Of a stretch of DNA of 64,000 nt, positions 47,032 to 57,482 are shown in pieces (the stretch's first letter is position 1; each line of letters opens with the position of its first letter). A model generated the notes under the pieces. The model worked only from the letters and a program-made list of their open reading frames with translations, did not search any database and was not told the DNA's origin. A program made the position numbers and the translations under genes. Source of the stretch: Herbaspirillum sp. GW103 (GTDB taxonomy: Bacteria > Pseudomonadota > Gammaproteobacteria > Burkholderiales > Burkholderiaceae_D); contig NZ_AJVC01000006.1 in NCBI RefSeq assembly GCF_000261365.1, forward strand, positions 744,001 through 808,000, in the 5' to 3' direction.

Positions 47032-48150
47032 TCAGGCCGGGTAGAGCGCACCCAGTACCCGCAAGCCGCGCGCGCCGGTCACTGCCGGCAGATTGCCCGG
47101 CAGTCGCAGGTCGAAGCGGCGCGCCAGCCAGGCGAAAGCCAGCGCTTCCACATGTTGCGGGGCCACGCCCAGTACTGCCGTCGACTGCACGATCGCACGG
47201 TCCTGCAACTGCTGCTGCAACAAGCGCATCAGCAGGGCATTCTCGGCGCCGCCTCCGCAGACATAGACCTGTCGGGCCGCAGGCGCATGGGCCAGGATGG
47301 CCTCGGCAATGGTGCTGGCGGTGAGCATGGCCAGGGTGGCCTGCACATCTTCCGGGGCGAGCGCTGCGCCGGTGCGCAGCAGCGCTGCCTGCAGCCAGTC
47401 CAGGTGGAACAGGTCGCGTCCGGAACTCTTGGGCGGTGCTGCGCGGAAGAAGTCTTCATCGCGCAATTGCGCCAGCAGTCCCGCATGGACCTGGCCGGAG
47501 GCGCCCCAGTGACCATTGGCGTCGTAGGGGCGTTGCTGGTGCAGATGGATCCAGCCATCCATGAGCGCATTGCCGGGACCGGTATCGAAACCGTAAGCCC
47601 CTTCTTCATCGGCCGGCAGGATGCTGATGTTGGCGATACCGCCGATGTTGACCACCACCCGCGACTGGGTCGCATCACCGAAGAGGGCGCGATGGAAGGC
47701 TGGTACCAGCGGTGCGCCCTGGCCACCGGCGGCGACGTCGCGGCTGCGGAAATCGGCGACCACATCGATGGCGCACAGTTCGGCCAGCAGGGCGGCATTG
47801 TTGCTCTGGCGCGTGAACCCCAGTTCGGGACGATGGCGGATGGTCTGTCCATGCACCCCCACCATGCGCACATCGGCTGCCGATTTGCCGGCCTGCAGCA
47901 GCAGTTGCGCCACGCAGTCGGCGTAATGCACTGCCAGCGCATTGGCGGCCAGGGCTTCGCGCTCGATCTCGTTGGGGCCGGCGGCTTGCAGGGCCATCAG
48001 GTCGGCGCGCAGATGTGCGGGGAAGGGTACGTAGGCTGCTGCCAGCGTGGCCGACACGGCCTGGCCGTCGAAGGCGGCCAGCACGCCATCGACACCGTCG
48101 AGACTGGTGCCGGACATCAGGCCGATATACAACTGGGAAGAATCGTTCAT
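47032..48150 (-). CDS. anmK: Anhydro-N-acetylmuramic acid kinase
   Basis: A 372-residue ASKHA-fold kinase that converts anhydroMurNAc to MurNAc-6-P in wall recycling. The N-terminal phosphate motif is GLMSGTSLDGVDG, with NIGGIANIS and the DTGPGNALMDGW segment in the middle and CGGGAEN near the end. The start is ATG; a TTG three codons earlier is less likely. Its place next to the M23 peptidase and tyrS is conserved in Betaproteobacteria. Confidence 0.96.
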   Translation of the reverse strand: MNDSSQLYIGLMSGTSLDGVDGVLAAFDGQAVSATLAAAYVPFPAHLRADLMALQAAGPNEIEREALAANALAVHYADCVAQLLLQAGKSAADVRMVGVHGQTIRHRPELGFTRQSNNAALLAELCAIDVVADFRSRDVAAGGQGAPLVPAFHRALFGDATQSRVVVNIGGIANISILPADEEGAYGFDTGPGNALMDGWIHLHQQRPYDANGHWGASGQVHAGLLAQLRDEDFFRAAPPKSSGRDLFHLDWLQAALLRTGAALAPEDVQATLAMLTASTIAEAILAHAPAARQVYVCGGGAENALLMRLLQQQLQDRAIVQSTAVLGVAPQHVEALAFAWLARRFDLRLPGNLPAVTGARGLRVLGALYPA

Positions 48151-48231
48151 GGCGGGCAAGGGCAGAAAAAGAAAAGGGCGGCCGCTGATTCTACAGCGCC
48201 GCCCTGGCAGGGGATATCGGACAGCCCCGGC

Positions 48232-49629
48232 TTATTTGATGGTCGCCAGCTTCACATCGGGCGCACCCGGCACACGCAGCATGGCCATGCGATGCTGCAT
48301 CTCGGCCGCCACGGCACGGAAGCGCTGCATTTGCGGTCCCGTCAGGGCCTGGGTGTTGGGCACGTCCACCGACAGCGGATTGCGCGGCTGGTTGTTGACG
48401 CGGAACTCGTAATGCAGGTGCGGGCCGGTGGCCCAGCCGGTCATGCCGACGAAGCCGATCACGTCATTCTGGCTGACCTTCATGCCCTTCTTGATGTTGG
48501 GCGCGAAACGGCTCATGTGACCGTAGGCGGTGGAGTAGCCGCCCCAGTGCTTGATGACGACGATGTTGCCGTAGCCATTCTGCTGGCCGACGAAATCGAT
48601 CACACCGTCGGCTGCGGCATGGATGGGGGTACCGGTCGGCGCGGCAAAGTCCACGCCGGTGTGCTGCTTCCACTTGCCGAGGATGGGATGCAGGCGCATC
48701 GAGAAACCGGAAGAGATACGCGTGAAGGCCAGGGGCGACTTCAGGAAGGCTTTTTTCAGCGACTTGCCATCGAAGGCATAGTAGCCGCCCCCGCCGGTCT
48801 TGCTGGCCGGGTCGCTGAACCAGACGGCCTGGTAGCGGTTGCCGGCATTGTCGAATTCACCGGCCAGCACGCGGCCGGTGCGCACCAGGTCACCGTTCTG
48901 GTAGTAGGTCTCGTAGACCACGTTGAAACGGTCGCCACGGCGCAGGTCGGAGGCGAAGTTGATGTTGGTGGCGAACATGTCCACCAGCTGCATCGCGATG
49001 GCGTCCGGGATCTGGGCCGCATCGGTGGCGGCGAAGAGCGAAGAGAAGATGATGCCGGCGCGCATTTCCACGCGGCGCTCCAGCACGGCGGGCTGGGCCT
49101 GGGCGGTGAGCTTGCCGTCGTGGCGCGAGATCACCAGGTTCTTGGGGGTGTCGCTGCCGTCGTCCAGGGTGGCGGAGAGCTTGACGAGCTCGCCGTTGTC
49201 ATCGGTCTGCGCCACCACGCGCTTGCCGGGACGCAACTGCATCACCGTGCGCGCCAGGGTATCGGACTTGATGAAGGCGGTGGCCTCGTCGTCATCCACG
49301 CCCAGACGGTTGAGCAGGGTGGCCAGGGTGTCACCGCTGCGGACCTTCTCTTCGTTGACGTAATACTGCGAGCGTTCTTCCAGCGCGCTGATCTGCTGTT
49401 GCAGATTGGGCAGGGCCAGTTCCTTGGAGATCGGGTTGACCGGGGCATCGCGCAGGTCCGGCTCGGCCGGGGCGAAACCGGCGGCACCGATGGTGAAGGC
49501 GGCCAGGAACAGGGCGCTGGCGCCAATGATGCGGGTCTTGGGCGAGGAGGCGGCGACTTTGTGGTGGCAGGACTGCAACACGGAGAAGCACAGGGACGAG
49601 AGGTGCTTGAGTTTATCTTGTGGGAACAT
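48232..49629 (-). CDS. M23 family peptidoglycan endopeptidase, membrane-anchored
   Basis: A 465-residue MepM/NlpD-like protein. An N-terminal membrane helix (about residues 35-55) is followed by a LysM-like or CsgG-like region (SGDTLATLLNRLGV) and a C-terminal LytM domain with metal ligands in HTGVDFAAPTGTP and the GPHLHYEF motif. All ligands look intact, so it is probably an active D,D-endopeptidase. It is divergent from tyrS. There is no obvious SD before the ATG. Confidence 0.9.
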   Translation of the reverse strand: MFPQDKLKHLSSLCFSVLQSCHHKVAASSPKTRIIGASALFLAAFTIGAAGFAPAEPDLRDAPVNPISKELALPNLQQQISALEERSQYYVNEEKVRSGDTLATLLNRLGVDDDEATAFIKSDTLARTVMQLRPGKRVVAQTDDNGELVKLSATLDDGSDTPKNLVISRHDGKLTAQAQPAVLERRVEMRAGIIFSSLFAATDAAQIPDAIAMQLVDMFATNINFASDLRRGDRFNVVYETYYQNGDLVRTGRVLAGEFDNAGNRYQAVWFSDPASKTGGGGYYAFDGKSLKKAFLKSPLAFTRISSGFSMRLHPILGKWKQHTGVDFAAPTGTPIHAAADGVIDFVGQQNGYGNIVVIKHWGGYSTAYGHMSRFAPNIKKGMKVSQNDVIGFVGMTGWATGPHLHYEFRVNNQPRNPLSVDVPNTQALTGPQMQRFRAVAAEMQHRMAMLRVPGAPDVKLATIK

Positions 49630-49871
49630 GCAAACCGAATACGTTAAAATCTGGCGTTTCCGTGGCGGATGGCGGGTATGGCTGCAATGCGGCGTTTCCT
49701 GTCCCCCACCGTGTTGCGCCCGCGAAACATCGCCTACGGGTCGATACGCTTTTTCTGCTGCTGAGCTTCTGAGGCCGCGTCCTGGCGCTGGGCAGAAAAA
49801 ACGAAAGTCGGAATTATAGCAACACGGTTTAGCGGTCCTGTCCTACAAAAGCCTATTTTTTAGTTATATCG
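49630..49871. other. Divergent promoter region, M23 peptidase / tyrS
   Basis: No gene is seen. A minus-strand TATAAT (around 49814) and AT-rich sequence before tyrS suggest promoters in both directions. No T-box or other leader structure is evident. Confidence 0.4.
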
Positions 49872-51143
49872 ATGAACGCCGATCAGTCCACCTCCGCTGC
49901 TGCTTCTGCTGCCACGTCTGCAGCCCCTTCCCGCCTGCCCCTCACCGACAAGGTGCAGGAGGCGCTGGCCATTACCAAGCGCGGCATCGATGAGCTGCTC
50001 ATCGAAAGCGAATTCGCGCAAAAGCTGGCGCGTTCCGAGCAAAGCGGCCAGCCGCTGCGCATCAAGCTGGGTCTGGATCCGACTGCGCCCGACCTGCACC
50101 TGGGGCACACCGTGGTGTTGAACAAGATGCGCCAGCTGCAGAACCTGGGCCACCAGGTGATCTTCCTGATCGGTGACTTCACCTCCATGATCGGCGACCC
50201 GTCCGGTCGCAACGCCACCCGTCCGCCGCTGTCGCGCGAGCAGATCGAGGTCAACGCCAAGACCTATTTCGCCCAGGCCAGTCTCGTGCTGGATCCGAGC
50301 AAGACCGAGATCCGCTACAACTCCGAATGGTGCGACGCCCTGGGTAGCCGCGGCATGATCCAGCTGGCTTCGCGTTACACCGTGGCGCGCATGATGGAGC
50401 GTGATGACTTCACCAAGCGCTTCAAGGAAGGTACGCCGATTTCGGTGCATGAATTCCTCTATCCGCTCATGCAGGGTTACGACTCGGTGGCCCTGAAGTC
50501 GGACCTGGAACTGGGCGGCACCGACCAGAAATTCAACCTGCTGGTGGGCCGCGAGCTGCAGAAGGACTTCGGCCAGGAGCCCCAGTGCATCCTGACCATG
50601 CCGCTCCTGGAAGGTCTGGACGGCGTGGAAAAGATGTCCAAGTCCAAGGGCAACTACATCGGCATCACCGAACCGGCCAACACCATGTTCGCCAAGGTGA
50701 TGAGCATTTCCGACGTGATGATGTGGCGCTACTACGAGCTGCTGTCTTTCCGTTCCATGGCCGAGATCGCCGGCTTCAAGGCTGATGTCGAAGCCGGCAA
50801 GAATCCGCGTGACATCAAGGTGGCCCTGGCCCAGGAAATCGTGGCCCGCTTCCACTCGCAGCAGGCCGCCGAAGATGCGCTGGCCGACTTTGTCAACCGT
50901 TCCAAGGGCGGCATCCCGGACGATATCCCGGAAGTCTCGCTGTCGGGCGCACCGCTGGGCATCGGCCAGTTGTTGAAGCAGGCCAACCTGTGCGCCTCCA
51001 CCTCGGAGGCACTGCGCATGGTGGAGCAGGGCGGTGTGCGTATCGACGGCACCGTCATCAGCGACAAGGGTTTGAAGGTCGAGGCCGGCCAGTGCGTGGT
51101 GCAAGTGGGCAAGCGCAAGTTTGCCCGCGTCACCCTGGCGTAA
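49872..51143 (+). CDS. tyrS: Tyrosyl-tRNA synthetase
   Basis: A 423-residue class I synthetase. The HIGH-type motif is [12 protein letters not shown] and the KMSKS loop is [11 protein letters not shown]-terminal S4 RNA-binding domain ([20 protein letters not shown]) is present. The sequence is of the TyrZ-like bacterial type. It is first in a plus-strand series with dtd. Confidence 0.97.
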   Translation: MNADQSTSAAASAATSAAPSRLPLTDKVQEALAITKRGIDELLIESEFAQKLARSEQSGQPLRIKLGLDPTAPDLHLGHTVVLNKMRQLQNLGHQVIFLIGDFTSMIGDPSGRNATRPPLSREQIEVNAKTYFAQASLVLDPSKTEIRYNSEWCDALGSRGMIQLASRYTVARMMERDDFTKRFKEGTPISVHEFLYPLMQGYDSVALKSDLELGGTDQKFNLLVGRELQKDFGQEPQCILTMPLLEGLDGVEKMSKSKGNYIGITEPANTMFAKVMSISDVMMWRYYELLSFRSMAEIAGFKADVEAGKNPRDIKVALAQEIVARFHSQQAAEDALADFVNRSKGGIPDDIPEVSLSGAPLGIGQLLKQANLCASTSEALRMVEQGGVRIDGTVISDKGLKVEAGQCVVQVGKRKFARVTLA

Positions 51144-51155
51144 GCTGGAGCGCGC

Positions 51156-51638
51156 ATGATCGCTCTCTTGCAGCGGGTCAGCCAGGCCGCGGTGGTGGTG
51201 GATGGCCAGACGCTGGGCAGCATCGGCACCGGGCTCATGGTGCTGGTCTGCGCCGAGCGCCACGACACCCCGGCCGAAGCTGACGCCCTCCTGAAGAAGC
51301 TGCTGGCCTATCGCGTCTTCAGCGACGAGGCCGGCAAGATGAATCGCAGTGTGGCCGATGTGCAAGGCGGCTTGCTGCTGATCCCGCAATTCACGCTGGC
51401 GGCCGATACCAATTCAGGCACGCGCCCCTCCTTCACGCCTGCTGCGGCGCCGGAACTCGGGCGGCAGCTGTTCGATCACTTCGTGGCGCAGGCGCGCGTG
51501 CGGCATGGTCAGGAGCGGGTCGGAACAGGGCGTTTCGGAGCCGATATGAAGGTATCGCTCATCAACGACGGTCCGGTGACCTTCTGGCTGCAGGTCAAGC
51601 CCAAGGCCCCGGCTGCCGATATGAACCTTGCTCAATAA
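51156..51638 (+). CDS. dtd: D-aminoacyl-tRNA deacylase
   Basis: 160 residues. It removes D-amino acids wrongly attached to tRNA, a natural partner of tyrS, whose product can load D-Tyr. It opens [15 protein letters not shown] and carries a PQFTLAAD motif, where the family often has SQFTL. The Gly-cisPro pair is in NDGPVTFWL. It is slightly longer than the E. coli protein (145 aa). It starts 12 bp after tyrS. Confidence 0.94.
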   Translation: MIALLQRVSQAAVVVDGQTLGSIGTGLMVLVCAERHDTPAEADALLKKLLAYRVFSDEAGKMNRSVADVQGGLLLIPQFTLAADTNSGTRPSFTPAAAPELGRQLFDHFVAQARVRHGQERVGTGRFGADMKVSLINDGPVTFWLQVKPKAPAADMNLAQ

Positions 51639-51725
51639 ATCCAGACCCGGCATTGAAGCCGGGCGGCGCGTCCCCAAATGGATCCGTAATGCGTGTTGAA
51701 TGTGGCCTTACTTTTAGGAGGTGAT

Positions 51726-52373
51726 ATGAAATTCTGGAGCGATTCTTTCAAGGACGGTGCCAACATCCCCGGCGAATTCGCCTTTGCGGTGATGGATCCC
51801 AAGACCCACGTGGCGTTGTCTTCCAATCGCAATCCGCACTTCGCGTGGAGTGATCTGCCTGCCGGCACCAAGTCGCTGGCGCTGGTGGTGCACGATCCTG
51901 ACGTGCCTTCGCGCGGCGACGACGTGAACCAGGAAGGCAAGACCGTGCCGCTGGAGCTGCCGCGCGTTGATTTCTATCACTGGACGCTGGTCGACATTCC
52001 TGCCAATGTCAGCCAGATCAAGGCCGGCCAGTTCAGCAACGGCGTGACCGCACGCGGCAAGCCGGGGCCGGCGGTGCTGGGCGAGGTCATGCCGGGGGCG
52101 CGCCAGGGTATCAACGACTACACCGGCTGGTTCGCCGGGGACGGCGACATGCGCGGCGACTACTTCGGCTATGATGGCCCCTGCCCGCCGTGGAACGATG
52201 CGCTGGTGCACCGCTACATTTTCACCCTCTATGCGCTGGACGTGGAACAGCTGCCGGTAGCCGGCAACCTGGAAGGATCGGTGGTCCTGACCGCATTGCG
52301 TGATCACGTGCTGGAGCAGGCTTCCATCACCGGCCTGTACACCCTCAACCCCAACGCGGTCCCGCGCAGCTGA
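51726..52373 (+). CDS. YbhB/YbcL family Raf-kinase-inhibitor-like protein
   Basis: A 215-residue PEBP-fold protein. Marks are the DPDVPSRGDD and VDFYHWTLVDIP segments and the GYDGPCPPWNDALVHRYIFTLYALD ligand-site region. The start is preceded by TAGGAGGTGAT, a nearly perfect complement of the 16S rRNA end, so translation should be strong. There is no export signal. The bacterial role of these proteins is unclear. Confidence 0.88.
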   Translation: MKFWSDSFKDGANIPGEFAFAVMDPKTHVALSSNRNPHFAWSDLPAGTKSLALVVHDPDVPSRGDDVNQEGKTVPLELPRVDFYHWTLVDIPANVSQIKAGQFSNGVTARGKPGPAVLGEVMPGARQGINDYTGWFAGDGDMRGDYFGYDGPCPPWNDALVHRYIFTLYALDVEQLPVAGNLEGSVVLTALRDHVLEQASITGLYTLNPNAVPRS

Positions 52374-52381
52374 ACTGAAGC

Positions 52382-53026
52382 ATGACCGAGATCCTGCTGA
52401 TCCGCCACGGCGAAACCGACTGGAACGTGGACAAGCGCCTGCAAGGGCATATCGACATCGGCTTGAATGAGGCCGGCCAGCGTCAGGTGCTGGCGCTGGG
52501 CGAGGCGCTGGCGGGAGAGGGCATCGATGCCGTCTTCGCCAGCGACCTGCAGCGTGCGCGCGATACCGCCCAGGCCGTGGCGGGGGTGGCGGGATTGGCG
52601 GTGCAGATCGATGCCGGTCTGCGCGAACGCTGCTATGGCGCCTTCGAGGGGCTGCGCCATACCGAGATCGAGGTGCGCTATCCCGAGGCTTATCGCCAGT
52701 GGAAGGCTCGCGAACCAGACTTTCGTTATCCCGCGGGTGAGCGCATCGCCGAGACCATGCGCGAATTCTATGAACGTTCTGTCGCGGCGGTGCAGCGCGT
52801 GCTGGCCTCGGGCCGCTATCGCAAGGTGGCCATCGTCACGCATGGCGGCGTGCTGGAGTGCGTGCATCACTGGGCCAGCCAGACTTGCTTCGCCCAGCCG
52901 CGCACCTTCGACATCTTCAATGCCAGCGTGAACCGCCTGCACTGGGACGGCGAACGCGCCCACATCCGCTCCTGGGGCGAGATCGGGCATCTCCAGCGGG
53001 AGACGCTGGATGAGGTGGATCGTTGA
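52382..53026 (+). CDS. Histidine phosphatase family protein (GpmB/CobC-like)
   Basis: A 214-residue branch-1 phosphatase. The catalytic LLIRHGET is at residues 5-12, the second Arg in FASDLQRARDTA, Glu in ERCYGAFEGL and the second catalytic His in VTHGGV. These conserved residues are intact. Members act as phosphoglycerate mutases, cobalamin or broad sugar phosphatases; this protein could be any of these. It starts 8 bp after the YbhB-like gene. Confidence 0.88.
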   Translation: MTEILLIRHGETDWNVDKRLQGHIDIGLNEAGQRQVLALGEALAGEGIDAVFASDLQRARDTAQAVAGVAGLAVQIDAGLRERCYGAFEGLRHTEIEVRYPEAYRQWKAREPDFRYPAGERIAETMREFYERSVAAVQRVLASGRYRKVAIVTHGGVLECVHHWASQTCFAQPRTFDIFNASVNRLHWDGERAHIRSWGEIGHLQRETLDEVDR

Positions 53027-53180
53027 GCTGCACTGTTGCCGGGAGGTATCTTTCCGGTCGTTTGATCTTGGCGGTTTGTTGGTTTTCCTGTCCGCTGATA
53101 CGTGACATTGGCATTTCGCCAACAGTCCCTCCTGCCCAATAAATAATCAGCCCCAAAGATGTAACCGCGCCCGATTCTTG

Positions 53181-53209
53181 TTGGGCGAGGCTGGCAATCG
53201 CGCTAAAAT
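53181..53209 (+). promoter_or_regulatory. Possible dusB-fis promoter
   Basis: TTGGGC and TAAAAT are separated by 17 bp. The -10 sits inside a small inverted repeat (GCGCTA, AAA, TAGCGC). It gives a short leader to the dusB GTG. Confidence 0.45.
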
Positions 53210-53244
53210 AGCGCCCTTCCTCGAACCTCCCCCTGATCCACGTC

Positions 53245-54264
53245 GTGAACATTGGGCCCTATTCCCTGCGCAACAACGTGTTCGTCGCCCCCATGGCGGG
53301 TGTGACCGACCGTCCGTTCCGTCAGCTGTGCAAGCAGCTGGGGGCAGGGTATGCCGTGTCCGAAATGGCGGCGTCCGATCCGCGGCTGTGGCAGAGCGAG
53401 AAGACCTCGCGCCGCATCAACCACGATGGCGAGATGGAACCCAAGGCGGTGCAGATCGCCGGGGCCGATCCCGTCATGCTGGCCGATTGCGCCAAGTACA
53501 ACGTCGAGCGCGGTGCGCAGATCATCGACATCAACATGGGCTGCCCGGTCAAGAAGGTCTGCAACAGCTGGTGCGGTTCGGCCCTGTTGCAGGACGAGGA
53601 TCTGGTGGCGCGCATCCTGGACGCGGTGGTGTCGGCGGTAGATGTGCCGGTGACGCTGAAATTTCGCACCGGCTGGGACCGCGCCAACAAGAACGCCCTC
53701 AAGATCGCCGCCCGCGCCGAAGCCGCCGGTATCGCCATGCTGACCCTGCACGGCCGCACCCGGGCCGACGGCTACAGCGGTGAAGCCGAGTACGACACCA
53801 TCGCGGCCGTGAAGGCCGCCGTGACGATCCCGGTGGTGGCCAATGGCGACATCACCACCCCCGAGAAGGCGCGCGAGGTCCTGCGCATCACCGGGGCCGA
53901 TGCCGTCATGGTTGGTCGCGCCGCCCAGGGACGCCCCTGGATCTTCCGCGAGATCGATCATTTCCTGCGTACCGGCGAACACCTGCCGGCGCCGCTGGTG
54001 ACCGAAGTGGCGCACCTGATGGAGGAACACCTGCAAGCCCACTACGCCTTCTACGGCGACTACCTGGGCGTGCGCACGGCACGCAAGCACATCGGCTGGT
54101 ATGTGCGCGACCTGCCGGGCGGTGAGACTTTCCGCCGCAGCATGAACCGCATCGAAGACTGCGGCCAGCAGTTGCAGGCAGTACGGCAATTCTTTGCCGA
54201 CCAGACCGTGCATGGCGATCGCCTGCAATACGGACTGGCCGACGAGGTGCCGCTGGCCGCCTGA
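53245..54264 (+). CDS. dusB: tRNA-dihydrouridine synthase B
   Basis: A 339-residue FMN enzyme that reduces specific uridines in tRNA. The FMN barrel begins VNIGPYSLRNNVFVAPMAGVTDRPFR. The catalytic region is MGCPVKKVCNSWCGSALLQ and LHGRTRADGYSG lies further on. The GTG start is close to family length. The dusB-fis order is conserved in proteobacteria and controls Fis level. Confidence 0.95.
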   Translation: MNIGPYSLRNNVFVAPMAGVTDRPFRQLCKQLGAGYAVSEMAASDPRLWQSEKTSRRINHDGEMEPKAVQIAGADPVMLADCAKYNVERGAQIIDINMGCPVKKVCNSWCGSALLQDEDLVARILDAVVSAVDVPVTLKFRTGWDRANKNALKIAARAEAAGIAMLTLHGRTRADGYSGEAEYDTIAAVKAAVTIPVVANGDITTPEKAREVLRITGADAVMVGRAAQGRPWIFREIDHFLRTGEHLPAPLVTEVAHLMEEHLQAHYAFYGDYLGVRTARKHIGWYVRDLPGGETFRRSMNRIEDCGQQLQAVRQFFADQTVHGDRLQYGLADEVPLAA

Positions 54265-54436
54265 AGCAACACGGCAGGACAGCACCACGGAACAGGGTAT
54301 CGGATGCGCCGGCGCGAGCGGCAACGGCGGGCGCAATTGATCAACAACACGGCATCGCCACGCACGATCGCGCCCAGGGGAAATGGCGCATTCAAGCCTG
54401 CGAGGCGGCGCCGACAAGAACAGAAGCAACAAAGCA

Positions 54437-54670
54437 ATGAGCAAAGAAAGTATCGAGGATGTCGTCAAGAAGAGCCTGGAAAAATATTTCCGGGATCTGG
54501 GTGAACAGCTACCGACCAATGTCTACGACATGGTGCTGGCCACGGTCGAAAAACCGGTCTTCGAGACCGTGATGGCGCGCGCCGAGGGCAACCAGTCCCA
54601 GGCCGCCGAGATCCTCGGCATCAACCGCAACACGCTGCGCAAGAAGCTGCAGCAACACGGCCTGCTGTAG
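54437..54670 (+). CDS. fis: DNA-binding protein Fis
   Basis: A 77-residue nucleoid and regulatory protein that bends DNA and activates rRNA promoters. The C-terminal helix-turn-helix is NQSQAAEILGINRNTLRKKL. The N-terminal arm is shorter than in E. coli Fis (98 aa), as usual in Betaproteobacteria. The ATG is MSKESIEDVV; 18 extra in-frame codons upstream are not supported. It follows dusB by about 170 bp. Confidence 0.93.
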   Translation: MSKESIEDVVKKSLEKYFRDLGEQLPTNVYDMVLATVEKPVFETVMARAEGNQSQAAEILGINRNTLRKKLQQHGLL

Positions 54671-54778
54671 CCGTCACCGACCATGCCGGCGCCGCATCGG
54701 GGGCGTCGGGATGAGGTGCGGATGCCGCTTCCTTCCACGGTTTTTCAGGTTTCCTTTTCCTTACCAGTCTTGCCTACC

Positions 54779-56350
54779 ATGATCAAACAAGCACTCATTT
54801 CCGTATCCGACAAGGCAGGCGTGCTCGACTTTGCGCGCGCGCTGTCTGCCATGGGCGTCAACATCCTGTCCACCGGCGGCACCGCCAAGCTGCTGGCCGA
54901 CAATGGCGTGCCGGTCACCGAAGTGGCCGACTACACCGGTTTCCCGGAAATGCTGGATGGCCGCGTGAAGACGCTGCATCCCAAGGTCCATGGCGGCATC
55001 CTGGCCCGTCGCGATTTCCCCGAGCACGTCGCCGCCCTGGAACAGCACGGCATTCCCACGATCGACATGGTGGTGGTGAACCTGTACCCGTTCCAGCAGA
55101 CCGTGGCCAAGGACGAGTGCTCGCTGGAAGACGCGATCGAGAACATCGACATCGGCGGCCCGGCCATGCTGCGTTCTTCGGCCAAGAACCACAAGGACGT
55201 CATCGTCATCTGCGATCCGACCGACTATGAAGGCGTGCTGGCCGAGCTCAAGTCCGGCGGCGACCTGCCCTACGAAAAGCGTTTCGCGCTGGCCAAGAAG
55301 GTCTTCGCCCACACCGCGCAATACGACGGCGCCATCACCAATTACTTCACCTCGCTGGGTGAAGACAAGCAGCACAGCACCCGCAGCGCCTATCCCGCCA
55401 CCCTGAACCTGCATTTCGAGAAGGTGCAGGACATGCGCTACGGTGAAAACCCGCACCAGAGCGCCGCCTTCTACCGCGACATCAAGAAGGTCGATGGCGC
55501 CCTGGCCAATTACACCCAGTTGCAAGGCAAGGAACTGTCCTTCAACAACATCGCCGACGCCGATGCCGCCTGGGAATGCGTCAAGAGCTTCGACCCGGCC
55601 ACGGAAGCTGCCTGCGTCATCATCAAGCACGCCAACCCCTGCGGCGTGGCCATCGGCGCCAACCCGCTGGAAGCCTACAGCAAGGCCCTGCAGACCGACC
55701 CGACCTCGGCCTTCGGCGGCATCATCGCCTTCAACCGCGAAGTGGACGCTGCCGCAGCCGAAGCCGTGGCCAAGCAGTTCCTGGAAGTGCTGATCGCCCC
55801 GTCCTTCAGCGCCGAAGCCAAGCAGATCTTCGCCGCCAAGCAGAACGTGCGCCTGCTGGAAATCCCGCTGGGTACCGGCCTGAACGGCTATGACTTCAAG
55901 CGCGTCGGCGGTGGCCTGCTCGTGCAGTCGCCGGACGCCAAGAACGTGCTGCTGGCCGATGTGAAGGTGGTCAGCAAGAAGCAGCCGACCCAGCAGCAAC
56001 TGCAGGACCTGATGTTCGCCTGGCGCGTGGCCAAGTTCGTCAAGTCCAATGCCATCGTCTTCTGCGGCAATGGCATGACCCTGGGCGTGGGCGCGGGCCA
56101 GATGAGCCGCATCGATTCGGCCCGCATCGCTTCCATCAAGGCGCAGAATGCCGGCCTGACACTGGCCGGTTCGGCCGTGGCCTCGGATGCCTTCTTCCCG
56201 TTCCGCGATGGCCTGGACGTGGTGGTTGATGCCGGCGCAACCTGCGTCATCCATCCGGGCGGCTCCATGCGCGACCAGGAAGTCATCGATGCCGCCAATG
56301 AGCGCGATGTCGTCATGCTGCTGACCGGCACCCGTCACTTCCGTCACTGA
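54779..56350 (+). CDS. purH: Bifunctional AICAR formyltransferase / IMP cyclohydrolase
   Basis: 523 residues. It performs the last two steps of IMP synthesis. The N-terminal MGS-like cyclohydrolase domain ([13 protein letters not shown], then [12 protein letters not shown]) spans about residues 1-190. The transformylase domain follows, with KYGENPHQ-like [11 protein letters not shown] and the catalytic KHANPCG. The C-terminal TGTRHFRH end is typical. The fis-purH order is seen in other Betaproteobacteria. Confidence 0.97.
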   Translation: MIKQALISVSDKAGVLDFARALSAMGVNILSTGGTAKLLADNGVPVTEVADYTGFPEMLDGRVKTLHPKVHGGILARRDFPEHVAALEQHGIPTIDMVVVNLYPFQQTVAKDECSLEDAIENIDIGGPAMLRSSAKNHKDVIVICDPTDYEGVLAELKSGGDLPYEKRFALAKKVFAHTAQYDGAITNYFTSLGEDKQHSTRSAYPATLNLHFEKVQDMRYGENPHQSAAFYRDIKKVDGALANYTQLQGKELSFNNIADADAAWECVKSFDPATEAACVIIKHANPCGVAIGANPLEAYSKALQTDPTSAFGGIIAFNREVDAAAAEAVAKQFLEVLIAPSFSAEAKQIFAAKQNVRLLEIPLGTGLNGYDFKRVGGGLLVQSPDAKNVLLADVKVVSKKQPTQQQLQDLMFAWRVAKFVKSNAIVFCGNGMTLGVGAGQMSRIDSARIASIKAQNAGLTLAGSAVASDAFFPFRDGLDVVVDAGATCVIHPGGSMRDQEVIDAANERDVVMLLTGTRHFRH

Positions 56351-56364
56351 TTGCGGCTTGCTGC

Positions 56365-56400
56365 AAAAACGACGCCCGGCTTCATGCCGGGCGTTTTTGT
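56365..56400. terminator. Bidirectional terminator between purH and the MerR gene
   Basis: ACGCCCGGC pairs with GCCGGGCGT around TTCAT, with AAAAAC on the left and TTTTT on the right. Confidence 0.9.
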
Positions 56401-56430
56401 TGGTGCCGCGTGCGCCGTGCCAGGCCGGTT

Positions 56431-57459
56431 TCAACTGTCCTCGGTGATGAATCCTTCATGCAGGGCAATTCGCGTCATGGCTGCTTCAAAACGCTGGCGT
56501 GATTCCGAGGTCAGCTGTTGCAGGTATTGATGCAATTGCGCGTCAGCCACGTTGCGGTTGGCACACTGGGCGCTGTAGCGCTCGAACTGCGACAGCTGCA
56601 TCAGCAATTCGGCCACGTGGCGCGGGCATTCACAGGCCACCGTGGTGGACTGGTTGGCGAAGGCGATCAGTTGGTTGTCATCCCAGCGGCGCGGTGGCAG
56701 GGACTTGTCCTCGCCTGACGCATCACGCCCCGGTGAAGACAGCGCCGCCAGGCCACGCAACCATTGCAGGATCACCACATCCGGCTGGGGCGCGCGCAGC
56801 AGGCTGATGCCGACCGCCGCCAGGGTCTCGCACACGGCCTCGCTGGCAAAACCGTACAGTACCGCCATCGGCAGCCCGCTCAGGGCCGGCGCCGAACTCT
56901 CCAGCGCGCCCAGCCAGCCGGCGTGCAATTGCGGCTCATGCAGCAGCAGGGCATCGACTTCCTCCCGCTTCAAGGCCATGGCCGCCTGCTCGATGCTTTC
57001 GAACGGGCCCAGCAATTGCAGCGGCCGCCCCAGGCGTTGCAGCAGACCCGGTTTGTCCAGGCGCTGCGCCAGGGTAGAGCCGATCACGGCCAGCCGCCAC
57101 TGGCCCTGCGCTGCCTCCGGCGGCGTGGGGCGCGCGGCGTGCAGTTCGGCGTGGGTGGCGGCGACCTGCTGGAGCTGATCCATGTCCAGCCCCGCCAGAC
57201 TGCCGATGGCGTGACCCAGTTCAGTCAACTGCCGGATCAGCGCCAGACGCCGTACGTCGGCTTCCGAATACAGTCGCTGACCGCTGGGGGAGAGCTTGCC
57301 CTGGGTCAGGGCATAGCGGCGCTCCCACACCCGCAGTGTGGCGACCGGCATGCGCAGCATGCGGGCCACCGCGCCCGTGCGGCGCAAGGCTTCACCGGCG
57401 GGTTTGTCCGCGGCCGCGGCAGGGGACGTGGCGGGCGTGGTCGAATTGGCAAGGCTCAT
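56431..57459 (-). CDS. MerR family regulator of the photolyase cluster
   Basis: 342 residues. The winged helix-turn-helix lies at residues 27-75 (TGAVARMLRMPVATLRVWERRY, then RLYSEADVRRLALI). The remaining 260 residues resemble the size and helix/sheet pattern of LitR/CarH light regulators. I see no B12-binding E-x-H signature and only a faint Rossmann-like stretch (VDALLLHEPQL, PMAVLYGFASEAV). It is divergent from the DUF2256/photolyase genes and probably controls them and itself through inverted repeats in the 96-bp gap. The signal it senses is unknown. Confidence 0.85.
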   Translation of the reverse strand: MSLANSTTPATSPAAAADKPAGEALRRTGAVARMLRMPVATLRVWERRYALTQGKLSPSGQRLYSEADVRRLALIRQLTELGHAIGSLAGLDMDQLQQVAATHAELHAARPTPPEAAQGQWRLAVIGSTLAQRLDKPGLLQRLGRPLQLLGPFESIEQAAMALKREEVDALLLHEPQLHAGWLGALESSAPALSGLPMAVLYGFASEAVCETLAAVGISLLRAPQPDVVILQWLRGLAALSSPGRDASGEDKSLPPRRWDDNQLIAFANQSTTVACECPRHVAELLMQLSQFERYSAQCANRNVADAQLHQYLQQLTSESRQRFEAAMTRIALHEGFITEDS

Positions 57460-57482
57460 GGCTTCCTCCTATGAATCATATT

